Positions 51,558-59,922 of a DNA stretch of 64,000 nt are shown in pieces; positions within the stretch are counted from its first letter, which is position 1; every line of letters starts with the position of its first letter. Location of the stretch: NCBI GenBank assembly GCA_005804885.1, contig SYOX01000111.1, forward strand, positions 1 to 64,000, given 5' to 3'. Below the pieces are notes generated by a model. The model ran no database searches. It saw only the letters and a program-made list of their open reading frames with translations, and had not been told where the DNA came from. The position numbers and the translations under genes were made by a program. The stretch is from Pseudomonadota bacterium. GTDB taxonomy: Bacteria; Myxococcota_A; Bradymonadia; Bradymonadales; GCA-2716585.

Positions 51558-52172
51558 ATGCATCGTCTAAGTATGGCTTGTTGTGTTTTTGCTGTTTTGG
51601 TTATCCCCATCGGCGGATGCCAGATGGTGTTGAACGACATGGGCGAGAAGAGTCATCGGCTTGACTCTTTAGACGAACTTGCTGGGTTGTGTGCCGAGAA
51701 TGACAATGACAAAGTCTGCCAAGAGGCGCCCCGTTTCCTTATAGATTTTTCAGGGTTAGAACCCCAGCATGTACGATACTTGTTAAATTTGTTCGGGAAT
51801 GCGTGTCGGGAATCGGGCCAAACTCAAACGGCCGTCCAGTTTTTTACTGACAGTCTTGAGGGTTGTGAGTTGATGCCTGATCGGGTTTGTGCACAATCAT
51901 ATCTATCCTTGGGTGAGATATTAATGAATAGGCAAAGTTACGCTGACTCTTCAATAATGCTCCGTTCTTCCTGGGAGATGGCGGAGGCGTTGGGCGATGG
52001 GATGTTGAAGCCGATCGCGATGGTGGCCCGATTGCAGGAGATACTGTCGTTGAAGATTCAGGGGGAGATGGCCTTGGCATGTGAACTGACTGAGCAGTTT
52101 ACAATTAAATATCCAGAAATGGCCGCGAAGCTCATTGAGGACGACCGCAGCAGCTTTGGTTGCCGCCCCTGA
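51558..52172 (+). CDS. Lipoprotein with TPR-like repeats, unknown
   Basis: A 204-residue protein; GGGAGGGTGTGCT precedes the ATG. The signal peptide MHRLSMACCVFAVLVIPIGGC ends in a good lipobox (IGGC). TPR-like helices follow (YLLNLFGNACRESGQTQTAVQFF, AQSYLSLGEILMNRQSYADSS, AMVARLQEILSLKIQGE). Even number of Cys. The gene is AT-rich like its upstream partner and points to the copied 52184-52302 segment. Probably a periplasmic or outer-membrane protein-binding lipoprotein. Confidence 0.65.
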   Translation: MHRLSMACCVFAVLVIPIGGCQMVLNDMGEKSHRLDSLDELAGLCAENDNDKVCQEAPRFLIDFSGLEPQHVRYLLNLFGNACRESGQTQTAVQFFTDSLEGCELMPDRVCAQSYLSLGEILMNRQSYADSSIMLRSSWEMAEALGDGMLKPIAMVARLQEILSLKIQGEMALACELTEQFTIKYPEMAAKLIEDDRSSFGCRP

Positions 52173-52255
52173 CGCCAGTCATTCAAGGGCGAGTCGCCAG
52201 CGGGCGAGGCTGTGGAGTGCGGGAGGGGGATGAGCAGGGTCAGGGGGGGGCGGGG

Positions 52256-52678
52256 TCAGGAGAGCTGTTCGAAGGGGAGGAGGTCGGGGGGCAGGAAGCC
52301 AAATCGGGCCTCTCTCGACATGATCCGCGCCCTGGAGTAGTGCCGCAGGATGACCTCCTTGTCGGCGAAGGTGGCAAGGACGCTGGCCTCCCGCGCTTCG
52401 AAGGTCGAGCTGGGGGGCAGGCCGCGCAGGTGGACGTCGATCAGGCGCAGGTAGGCCTGGGTCAGCGTCTCGTGGTAGCCGCCAGTGTCCGTCTGCGGGA
52501 CGCCGTGGGCGGCGTTCAAGTCCATGATCCCCTTACGAAATCGCGCGATGGCGTCCTCCAGCGGATCGAGGGTCAGGCAGGCCAGCGCGACCTGGAGGTG
52601 CGCGCGGTGGGTCCAATCGGCGTGGGAGATCGCGGCGCTTTCGAAGGCCGACAGGAGGGCGGCGGCGTCGGGGGTCAT
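52256..52678 (-). CDS. Conserved small protein of unknown function
   Basis: A 140-residue protein; ATG 52678 overlaps the hydrolase stop (ATGA) and GGAG lies before it. The helical sequence SHADWTHRAHLQVALACL, FRKGIMDLNAAHG and GGYHETLTQAYLRLID contains several His in positions suggestive of a metal or ligand site. I recall hypothetical proteins with the same W-T-H-x-A-H pattern but no function. It is the last gene of the ABC/hydrolase operon. A frame-broken copy of its 3' end lies at 47747. Confidence 0.7.
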   Translation of the reverse strand: MTPDAAALLSAFESAAISHADWTHRAHLQVALACLTLDPLEDAIARFRKGIMDLNAAHGVPQTDTGGYHETLTQAYLRLIDVHLRGLPPSSTFEAREASVLATFADKEVILRHYSRARIMSREARFGFLPPDLLPFEQLS

Positions 52679-53874
52679 GGGGATCTCCTGCCGACCGAGG
52701 TCAAGAAGGCGGTCAGGATCGCCCAGACCTGCGGGTCGATGTCGGCGGGCTCGGGCGTCGCCAGGGCGTTGACCAGGGGGTGGGAGACGCCGGGCAGGCG
52801 GTGAAGTTCGGCGTCGTTGCCCGTCAGCAGCTCCCGGTAGCGCTCGATCTGCCCGGGGTGGACGTTGATGTCGAGGCTGCCCTGGACGGCCAGCACCGGG
52901 CAGGGCAGGGCGCCGAGCGCCTTGGGGATGGTGGCGTTGAGCGCGTCGTACTCCTTGAGGACGCGCTGGGGCAGCGCCGGGGCCAGGCACTCCTCCTTGG
53001 GGTCGTAGTTCGGGCCGTCGAGCTTGTCGAAGCACGCCTTCATCTGCGCGGCCAGCGATCGGTGCGCCCAGGCCCCCACCCGATCCCCGCGCCCGGCCCG
53101 CAGCGCGGCCAGCCGCTCCAGCTGCGCGGTGATGACCGCGCCCATGGGCTCGGTGGTGCCCGCCAGCAGCACCACGGCCTTGACGCGGGGGTCGCCGCGG
53201 GCCACCAGCGGCGCGAGCTGGGCGCCCTCGCTGTGGCCGATGATCACGATGGCCTCCGGGTCCACCTCGGGGCGAGCGGCCAGCCAGTTCACCGCGTCGC
53301 GCGCGTCGGTCACGAAGTCGGCCATGCTGAACTGCTCCACGTCATAGAGCTTGCGGTAGCAGGCGGCGCACGATCGCTTGTCGTAGCGCAGCACCACCAG
53401 CCCCTGCCGGGCCAGGCCCTCGGCGAGGCGATCAAACAAGGGGAAGGGCGCGGGCAGCTTGAGCAGCAGGTCGCCGGAGCTGGTCGAGTGGCGGTTGGTG
53501 GGGCCGCTGCCGCCCATGAGGATCACCCCGGGCCGCCGCCCGCTCAGGCCACGCGGCAGGCTGAGCGTGCCCTGGAGCGGGTTGATGCCCTTCTGGCCGA
53601 TGGACGAGGGGAAGGTCACCTCCTCCTGATCCACCGTCGCCGCTGTCGCGCGCTGACAACCCTGGCCGGCCTGGACCTCGTTGAGGCCGCAGGCGCCCGC
53701 CAGGCGAGGGCGGCGGCGGCTGAGGTCGTGAAGCGGGGGGCGGGCCTTGCTGAGGGTCTCGAGGTCGAGGGGCACCGCGGTCAGGGCGCTCAGCGCCCCG
53801 ATGACGAGCATGGGGAGCGTCACGGCGGCCACCAGCGCCGCCCACCCGGTCCGGCCCATGGGCGATCTGGCCAT
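52675..53874 (-). CDS. Alpha/beta hydrolase, membrane-anchored or exported
   Basis: A 399-residue protein from MARSPMGRTGWAAL, its ATG sharing one base with the permease stop (TGATG). A hydrophobic segment (ALVAAVTLPMLVIGALSAL) anchors or exports it. The hydrolase core is GVILMGGSGPT (oxyanion side), nucleophile in VIIGHSEGAQLAPL, Asp in AVQGSLDINVH and His in LPGVSHPLVN. This pattern resembles bacterial dienelactone-hydrolase/peptidase-like esterases of the BAAT/acyl-hydrolase type. Substrate unknown; operon context suggests handling of a transported compound. Confidence 0.88.
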   Translation of the reverse strand: MARSPMGRTGWAALVAAVTLPMLVIGALSALTAVPLDLETLSKARPPLHDLSRRRPRLAGACGLNEVQAGQGCQRATAATVDQEEVTFPSSIGQKGINPLQGTLSLPRGLSGRRPGVILMGGSGPTNRHSTSSGDLLLKLPAPFPLFDRLAEGLARQGLVVLRYDKRSCAACYRKLYDVEQFSMADFVTDARDAVNWLAARPEVDPEAIVIIGHSEGAQLAPLVARGDPRVKAVVLLAGTTEPMGAVITAQLERLAALRAGRGDRVGAWAHRSLAAQMKACFDKLDGPNYDPKEECLAPALPQRVLKEYDALNATIPKALGALPCPVLAVQGSLDINVHPGQIERYRELLTGNDAELHRLPGVSHPLVNALATPEPADIDPQVWAILTAFLTSVGRRSP

Positions 53875-54668
53875 CACGACCACCTCGTCAGGATGGCCTC
53901 GCGGTCAAAGGCCCGCACCGCCAGCCACATCGCCGCCGCGATCATCGCCACGAGGACCGCGCAGCTCACCATCAGGAGCGTCGCGCTGACGTAGAGCTTG
54001 CCCATGAGCACCGCGAGGCTCACGCCGACCAGCGGCAGCACCACGGCCCCCATCACGCTCTGGGCGGCTCGGACGTCGTTGACCCGGGCCGAGATCAGCA
54101 CCCCGAGCAGCGAGGTCAGGAGCGCCAGCAGCGGGCTGAGCAGCAGCATCCCCAGGCCCCAGACCGGGCGGATCAGGAAGTAGACCACCATCGGATCGAC
54201 GATGAAGATCGACGCGACCACCACCAGCGCGTAGCTCAACCACCCCATCGCCGTGGCCGGCAGCACCCCGCTGAGGGTCTTGGCGATGAGCAGCTCCTCG
54301 GTGGTCAAGGGCGTGGCCAGCAGCGGCTCCAGGCTGCGCTCCTTCTTCTCGCCGACGATCCCGTAGGTCGCGATCGTCAAGGGCAACATCATGGGGATCA
54401 TCAAGAGGTAGAACATGTACTGGTCGTTGAGCATCACCATCAGGGCGTGCCGGCCCAGCAGCCCCGAGATCTGGTAGGGCACGAAGTCGTTGATCTCGCT
54501 GCCAAATTCGCTGTCCGGCAGGAACTGCAGGAAGAAGGAGGTGCCCACGACCAGCGCCACCAGGATCAGCGGCAGCGCCACGATGGTCCCCGAGATGACC
54601 TTGTTGCCGCGGATCTCCACCCACTCCTTGTCCAGCACCGCCGCGACGCGCGCCGTGTTGATCCTCAT
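53874..54668 (-). CDS. ABC-2-type transporter permease
   Basis: A 264-residue membrane protein with six hydrophobic helices; ATG 54668 with GGAGGCACC upstream, overlapping the ATPase stop by four bases. MRINTARVAAVLDKEWVEIRGNK then the first helix, and TYGIVGEKKERSLEPLLATPLTTEELLIAK is the cytoplasmic signature of NatB/ABC-2 exporters. It forms the membrane channel for the ATPase gene upstream. The exported compound is not known. Confidence 0.93.
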   Translation of the reverse strand: MRINTARVAAVLDKEWVEIRGNKVISGTIVALPLILVALVVGTSFFLQFLPDSEFGSEINDFVPYQISGLLGRHALMVMLNDQYMFYLLMIPMMLPLTIATYGIVGEKKERSLEPLLATPLTTEELLIAKTLSGVLPATAMGWLSYALVVVASIFIVDPMVVYFLIRPVWGLGMLLLSPLLALLTSLLGVLISARVNDVRAAQSVMGAVVLPLVGVSLAVLMGKLYVSATLLMVSCAVLVAMIAAAMWLAVRAFDREAILTRWS

Positions 54669-55615
54669 GGTGCCTCCGGGGCCTTTGGGGTGTCGAGCAG
54701 GTCGAAGTAGACCCGCTCCAGAGACTGCTTCTCCTCCTCGACGAACAGGATCTCGGCCCCGGCCTCCACCAGCGCGCGCACGATGGCCGGGTTGTCGCGC
54801 TCCGGGTCGGCCAGCGACGCCACCACGACCGCGCCCTGGATCTCGGCCCGCTCGACCGCCGCCACCGCCTCGACCGCCGCCAGCAGCGCGGGCGTGGCCT
54901 CGCGCAGCCGGAAGCGGACGGTGCGACCGTAGAGGCCCCGGCGCAGCCCCTCCGGGGTGTCCACTCGGACAACTGCTCGTTTGATCAGCGCAATCCGATC
55001 GCAGAGCCTGTCGGCCTCGTCCAGGTTGTGGGTGCACAGCACGATGGTCCGGCCCTCGGCCTTCATCTGGGCGATGAAGTCGCGCACCACCTTGGCCGAC
55101 ACCGGGTCCAGCCCCGAGGTGGGCTCGTCGAGGAAGACCACCTGCGGCTCGTGGATCAGGGCCCTGGCGATGGCGAGCTTCTGGCGCATCCCCTTGGAGA
55201 AGCCGCCCACGGGCTCGTGGCGCCTGTCCCACAGGTCCAGCATCCGGAGGTAGCGCTCGATGGGCTTGCGGATCTCGACAAGGCCGTGCAATCGGGCAAA
55301 GAGCCGCAGGTTCTCCTCGGCGTCCAGGCTCGAATAGAGCCCGGGGGTCTCGGTCAGGATCCCGATGGCCCCCCGCACGGCCTGGTTGTCCTGGCCGATC
55401 ACGTGGCCCGCGACCCGCGCGCTGCCGGACGAGGGCGCGATCAGCGCCGCGAGCATCCTGACCGTCGTGGTCTTGCCCGCGCCGTTGGGCCCCAGCAGCC
55501 CGAAGACCTCGCCGGGCTCCACCCGAAGATCCACGCCCTGCACGGCCACGAGGTCGCCAAAGCGGCGCGTCAGCCCGCGGGCCTCGATCATCGGCTCTGT
55601 CGACGCGCTCGTCAT
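54665..55615 (-). CDS. ABC transporter ATP-binding protein
   Basis: A 316-residue ATPase from MTSASTEPMIEARG, GGAG six bases upstream. Walker A is GLLGPNGAGKTTTVRML, Q-loop region ILTETPGLY, signature GGFSKGMRQKLAIARAL, Walker B QVVFLDEPTSGLD and the H-loop in LCTHNLDEADRLCD. The C-terminal 100 residues (VRFRLREATPALLAAVEAV) are the regulatory tail of NatA/DrrA-type exporters. It is first of four coupled genes: ATPase, permease, hydrolase, unknown protein. Confidence 0.95.
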   Translation of the reverse strand: MTSASTEPMIEARGLTRRFGDLVAVQGVDLRVEPGEVFGLLGPNGAGKTTTVRMLAALIAPSSGSARVAGHVIGQDNQAVRGAIGILTETPGLYSSLDAEENLRLFARLHGLVEIRKPIERYLRMLDLWDRRHEPVGGFSKGMRQKLAIARALIHEPQVVFLDEPTSGLDPVSAKVVRDFIAQMKAEGRTIVLCTHNLDEADRLCDRIALIKRAVVRVDTPEGLRRGLYGRTVRFRLREATPALLAAVEAVAAVERAEIQGAVVVASLADPERDNPAIVRALVEAGAEILFVEEEKQSLERVYFDLLDTPKAPEAP

Positions 55616-55637
55616 GAGCTCCACCCAAGTGCCGGGA

Positions 55638-56270
55638 TCACCCCGAGATCGTGGCCATGATCTCCTGCGCGAAGCGCGGCGTCAGCGCTCGGGCCGCGTC
55701 CAGCGCCGCGGACGCCCGCGCCGCGTCGACCCCAGGGGCGAAGGCCGCGGCCAGCTCGGCGTGGAGCACCTCCAGCCGGGCAGGGGTGGCCCGAGCGACG
55801 AGGTAGCCCTCCGGCCCCGCCGGATCCTGCATCAAGCACGCCCAGTTGTAAGTCCCGTTGCCGCACGCCAGCAGGTAGGCGAATGCCGCAAGATCCGGCG
55901 CCATGACCGCCAACATGCCCTCCGAGCCCAAGAAGACCACAGGGAAGCTCGACGGCGAGCGGTCAGAATCAGCGCCCGCCTCACCTCGCCAGAGGCCGAT
56001 CATCGAGCCGGTCCCGTCCTGCGCGAAGATCACCACGTCCTCATCGATCCGCGGATCGCGGGTCCAGTCGGAGGCCATTTGCTCGCCGGGCGCCTCGTGG
56101 ATCTCGACGTCGCACACCGAGGCCAGCGATCCGGTCGGGTCGCCAAAGCACAGGTTGTTGACCTCATCCTCGCCCATGCCCAGGGCCAGGAGGGCCGCCC
56201 GCGGGATGTGGGAGGCGTGGGTGAGGTCAGCCAGCAACTCAAGATCACCTGGGAATGCGAAGGCGGTCAT
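55638..56270 (-). CDS. SMI1/KNR4 (SUKH)-like protein
   Basis: A 210-residue protein from MTAFAFPGDLELLADLTHAS. The central pattern EDVVIFAQDGTGSMIGLWRGE, FPVVFLGSEGMLAVMAPDLAAFAYLLACG resembles the SUKH fold (a strand pair with G-x-G, then V-V-F-L-G-S-E-G and a final helix). SUKH proteins are often immunity proteins to polymorphic toxins, but many are housekeeping. No toxin gene is adjacent, so an immunity role is not supported here. The start has only GAGAG upstream. Confidence 0.55.
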   Translation of the reverse strand: MTAFAFPGDLELLADLTHASHIPRAALLALGMGEDEVNNLCFGDPTGSLASVCDVEIHEAPGEQMASDWTRDPRIDEDVVIFAQDGTGSMIGLWRGEAGADSDRSPSSFPVVFLGSEGMLAVMAPDLAAFAYLLACGNGTYNWACLMQDPAGPEGYLVARATPARLEVLHAELAAAFAPGVDAARASAALDAARALTPRFAQEIMATISG

Positions 56271-56615
56271 CGGACACTCTCGTCGGTGGAGGTTGGACGC
56301 GCGGCGCGTTGGGCGCCGCCGAGTTGTCGAAAGGCGATCGACAGACTGTCCGAGCAGGAGGGCGGCGTCAAGCGACGGTCCCAAGGGGCTTCGAGGATGA
56401 TTCGAAAGCACAAGGGTTCATTTTTTTGTTTCTACAGGCTTTATCTTGTTTGATGAAAGTCATGTCTGAGATCTGGGTGAATTGAGCGCAAAAGTGCGCC
56501 AGTTGCGGTTCCGAGCGAAGGCAAGGTGTTGCAGGTTGTGATCGCTCGCGTCGTCCCTGGCTCCATGACAGGCGTCGATGGGTCGGACTCCGCCGGTGGC
56601 GCGCCGCCTCGCGGA
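56271..56615. other. Gap of about 345 bases
   Basis: No gene is supported. A T-rich patch (TTCATTTTTTTGTTTCTAC) lies at about 56418-56436, which could serve the minus-strand SUKH gene as promoter. Nothing else is recognised. Confidence 0.35.
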
Positions 56616-57215
56616 TCAGCGGGAGGCGAAGTAGGCCGCCACCGCGGGGTGGGCGGCGACCGCCGCGTGGAGGGCCGGCAGTCGGGGCCACGCGTCGAAG
56701 AGGGAGGCCGGGATGTGGTCGTAGGTGCCGCTCAGGAAGGATCGGAGGATGACGAAGAGCTTGATGTCGACCACGTTCAGGGCGTCGCCAGCGACGAAGG
56801 GGCCCTTGATCGCGCCCTGGACGGTGGAGGCCCACTGGCTGAGCCAGCCTGCGGCGAACTCCTCGCGAGCGGCCTTCTTCGCCTCGTCGGAGAGCCCCTG
56901 CCCGCCCGGTATCTTGTTGCGGAGGTCTTCGACGGACTGGAGCAGGGCCTCGTGCTGAGCGGCCTCCCTCGGGTCCGTGGGGTGCAGGCCGCGGGTCCGG
57001 CCGATGTAGCCCAGGATGGCGTTGCACTGGGTCAGCGTCCAGTCGCCGTCGCGCAGGATGGGGAGCCCGCCGAAGGGCGTCGTGGGCTTCATCGCGGCCC
57101 ACTGGTCGCGCTGCAGGCGCACGTCCTCGAAGTCCAGGCCAGCGGCCTTGAGCGCGAGGCGGCACTCAAGGCCGCGGGAGGCGTCGAAGTCGAAGTAGGT
57201 CAGGGACAGGGACAT
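56616..57215 (-). CDS. Glutathione S-transferase-like protein
   Basis: A 199-residue protein, MSLSLTYFDFDASRG, with GGAG before the ATG. The thioredoxin-like N-domain contains TYFDFDASRGLECRLALKAAG and the cis-Pro segment PFGGLPILRDGDWTLTQCNAIL, then an all-helical C-domain ending with DIKLFVILRSFLSGTYDHIP. The Tyr near the N-terminus and the L-T-Q-C-N-A-I pattern place it with sigma-class or prostaglandin D synthase-like GSTs. It conjugates or isomerises using glutathione; the substrate is unknown. Confidence 0.9.
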   Translation of the reverse strand: MSLSLTYFDFDASRGLECRLALKAAGLDFEDVRLQRDQWAAMKPTTPFGGLPILRDGDWTLTQCNAILGYIGRTRGLHPTDPREAAQHEALLQSVEDLRNKIPGGQGLSDEAKKAAREEFAAGWLSQWASTVQGAIKGPFVAGDALNVVDIKLFVILRSFLSGTYDHIPASLFDAWPRLPALHAAVAAHPAVAAYFASR

Positions 57216-57385
57216 GGGAGCTCCGTGTGTGGGGGTTTGATCAACCGGCGAAGCCAACATCGTCGATGAGGGGGGGCTGGCGTGTCAAGATGGACAGGCG
57301 AGGTGCTGCATGGCCTCGCTCGCGGTGAGGTGCTGCTGGCAGCCTGGGGGTGTGGGCCGAGGTTGGGGCTGGATCGGGGCCGGGG

Positions 57386-59482
57386 TCAGAGCCCTGTCGG
57401 CGAGAGGCGCTCTCGACCCGGGGCCTTGCCCCCCGGCTCCTTCAACGCGAGGCGGATGAGCGTCAACAGCTTCGAGCGCTCGTAGGGCTTCTGGAGGAAA
57501 TAGACGTTGCTCTGCTCGACCAGCTCGTGGGCGACGTGGTGTTCGTTGTAGCCGCTCGACAGGATGACCGGCAGCGCCGAGTTCAGCGCGCGAAGCTGGT
57601 TCAGGACCCCCACGCCGTCGAGCTTGGGCATGGTGATGTCGATGAGCGCCATGCGCAGGTGGTTCCGGTGGATCTTGAAGATCTCGATCGCCTCCTGGCC
57701 GTCGTTGGCCGTCACGACGTGGAAGCCACACTTGTTGAGCAGCCTCGTGGCCACCGTGCGCACCAGCACCTCGTCGTCCACCAGCAGCACCGACCCTCGC
57801 CCCCGCCACGGACCCTCGGGCAGCTCGATCTCTTCGGCGGACTCCAGAGGGCGCTTTGAAGAGGGCAGGCAGATCTCGATGGTGGTGCCCTTGCCTTCCT
57901 CGCTGTCGACCTTGATCGTCCCCCGGTGGCTGTGGACGATGCCCAGGACCGCCGACAAGCCCAGGCCCCGCCCTTTGGTCTTCGTGGTGTAGAAGGGGTC
58001 GAACATCAACGTTCTCGTCTCCTCCCCCATCCCACAACCCACGTCGGTGATCTTGAGCACGTTGTAGCTGCCCTCGACCAGATCCTCGCTGAGCAGATAG
58101 CCCTCGGCGCTGCTGGGCCGCAGGTGGACCCTGTCTGTCGTGATCGTGATCGCCCCGCCCGCTGGGCCGAGCGCGTCGGAGGCGTTGGCGATCAGGTTCA
58201 TGACCACCTGGCGAAGCTGGGTCGCGTCACCTTCCAGGGGTGGAAGGTCCGGCGCCAGCACGCACTGCACCGAGGCGTCCTTGGAGATCGCCGATTGAAG
58301 CAGGTGGAGCATCTCCTGGATGAGGAGGTTCAGATCAAAGACCTCGTTGACGGTGCGACCCCGGCCCGCATAGGCCAGCAGCTGATGACACAGCGACGCC
58401 GCGCGCTTGGAGGCCGTCACGATGTCCGCCAGACAATCCAGCATCATCTGGCTCTTCGGCTGCTCATCCAGGAGACACTCCGCATTGCTCATGATGCCCG
58501 CGAGCAGGTGGTTGAAGTCGTGCGCAACCCCCCCGGCCAGCAGACCCAGGCTCTCCAGCTTGCGGCTCTGGAGCATCTGCGCCTCCAGCTGCGCCTGCTT
58601 CTCCTCGGCCTCCACCGCAGCCGTGATGTCCCTGATGACGATCACGGCTCCCTCGCGCGCACCCTCGTCGTCCTTCAAGGGCACGGCCGTGATGCTGACC
58701 CAGCGCGGCGGCGACGCCTCGCCGTCGATGAGGAGACGGCTCACCTCCACCAGCTCGCCGCCGACGGCTCTGCTCAGGTACGCCGACACCTCGTGCCAGC
58801 TCGACCCCTCGATCGGCCCCTGGGCCGAGGTGAGGTTGGCCGGCACCTGACCCAGGATGGCCTCCGCCCGCGCGTTGCAGTGGATCGGCCGCCCCCCGGC
58901 GTCGACCGCCAGGAGCCCCTCGACCATGCTGTCCAGGGTGCCCTCCAGCAAGCGATTTTTCCCACCCAGCGCGCGGGTCTTCTCCTCCACCAGGCGCTCC
59001 AGATCCTGGTTGAGGTGGTTGAGCGCCGACTCGGCCTGCTCCCGGCGCTCGATCTCGCGCTCCAACTCCTGGACGTAGCTGCGCAGAGCGCCCCAGCGGC
59101 GACCCAGCACGCGCTCAATCGAGGCCATCAACTTGTCGAGGTGATCGCCCGTCGTCTCCTTGACGATGTAGTCGTCCACCCGCTTGCGCAGAGCGTCGAC
59201 CGCCAGCATCTCACTGCCGCGCCCCGTCAACATCAGCACCGGCACCTCGCCCAGGTCCGGCAACAACTCCAGCCCCGAGATGCCATCGCCCAGATCATGA
59301 TCGATGATCGCCAGATCGCACCGATGTCCCTTGAGCCACTCGCGCGCTTGCTCCAGCGTGGAGGCCTGCTCGACGTCGAACTTCATCGCGCTGCGACGAA
59401 GGCGGCGGACGACCGAGGCGCTGTCGATCTCGTCGTCCTCTACGAGGAGCACCCGCACCTGGCCTGCTTGGACTCTGGCCAT
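57386..59482 (-). CDS. Hybrid histidine kinase (REC-PAS-HisKA-HATPase-REC)
   Basis: A 698-residue cytosolic protein, AAGGAGTGACG before ATG 59482. Order: receiver (VRVLLVEDDEIDSASV, LAIIDHDLGDG, VPVLMLTG), coiled-coil, PAS (LDSMVEGLLAVDAGGRPIHCN), HisKA with GLLAGGVAHDFNHLLAG (His), HATPase (LIANASDALG, DVGCGMGEET, GRGLGLSAVLGIV) and a second receiver (VLLVDDEVLVRT, ALIDITMPKLDG). All phosphotransfer residues look intact. It lies two bases from the single receiver gene and belongs to a three-gene phosphorelay operon. Confidence 0.95.
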   Translation of the reverse strand: MARVQAGQVRVLLVEDDEIDSASVVRRLRRSAMKFDVEQASTLEQAREWLKGHRCDLAIIDHDLGDGISGLELLPDLGEVPVLMLTGRGSEMLAVDALRKRVDDYIVKETTGDHLDKLMASIERVLGRRWGALRSYVQELEREIERREQAESALNHLNQDLERLVEEKTRALGGKNRLLEGTLDSMVEGLLAVDAGGRPIHCNARAEAILGQVPANLTSAQGPIEGSSWHEVSAYLSRAVGGELVEVSRLLIDGEASPPRWVSITAVPLKDDEGAREGAVIVIRDITAAVEAEEKQAQLEAQMLQSRKLESLGLLAGGVAHDFNHLLAGIMSNAECLLDEQPKSQMMLDCLADIVTASKRAASLCHQLLAYAGRGRTVNEVFDLNLLIQEMLHLLQSAISKDASVQCVLAPDLPPLEGDATQLRQVVMNLIANASDALGPAGGAITITTDRVHLRPSSAEGYLLSEDLVEGSYNVLKITDVGCGMGEETRTLMFDPFYTTKTKGRGLGLSAVLGIVHSHRGTIKVDSEEGKGTTIEICLPSSKRPLESAEEIELPEGPWRGRGSVLLVDDEVLVRTVATRLLNKCGFHVVTANDGQEAIEIFKIHRNHLRMALIDITMPKLDGVGVLNQLRALNSALPVILSSGYNEHHVAHELVEQSNVYFLQKPYERSKLLTLIRLALKEPGGKAPGRERLSPTGL

Positions 59483-59484
59483 CG

Positions 59485-59922
59485 TCACTCCTTGGGAAAC
59501 CTGCACATCGACCAATAGATATCCAGGACGCGCACCACATCGACAAACTCCAGGAAGGTCACTGGCTTGACGATGTAGCCCGCCACGCTCAACGCGTAGC
59601 TCTCCACCAGATCCTGCTCCTGATCCGAGCTCGTCAGCACGATCACGGGGATGCGCTTCAACGACTCGTCCAACTTGAGCTCGCGCAGCAGCTCGATGCC
59701 GTTCATGACCGGCATGTTCAAATCCGCCAGGATCAAACCCGGCATCGGCTCGGACGCCAGATTCGTGTAGGGAGGCTCTCGGCGCAGATACGCCAGCGCA
59801 TCCTCGCCGTGCATGCACACCTTCAATGGATTACTCATCTTATGAGTCTTGAAGGCCCTTTGCACCGTCATCACGTCCACCTCGTCGTCCTCGACGAGCA
59901 GAATAGGAATGTCTCGATTCAC
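59485..59922 (-). CDS. Single-domain response regulator (Rcp1-like)
   Basis: A 145-residue receiver domain; GTG start overlaps the kinase stop (GTGA), with GAGGAGGGG upstream. Acidic pocket ILLVEDDEVDVMTV, phospho-Asp in LILADLNMPVMNGIEL, T/S in IVLTSSDQEQD, and Lys in GYIVKPVTF. The extended loop after the DD pair and the E-x-D-A-L-A-Y-L-R-R block are typical of Rcp1-type regulators that work with bacteriophytochrome and similar kinases. There is no output domain, so it is likely a shuttle between the two kinases. Confidence 0.94.
   Translation of the reverse strand: MNRDIPILLVEDDEVDVMTVQRAFKTHKMSNPLKVCMHGEDALAYLRREPPYTNLASEPMPGLILADLNMPVMNGIELLRELKLDESLKRIPVIVLTSSDQEQDLVESYALSVAGYIVKPVTFLEFVDVVRVLDIYWSMCRFPKE

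Noticed and set aside
55638-56270. Polymorphic toxin immunity locus based on the SUKH-like protein
   Set aside because: No toxin-like or secretion gene lies next to it; the neighbours are an ABC operon and a GST.
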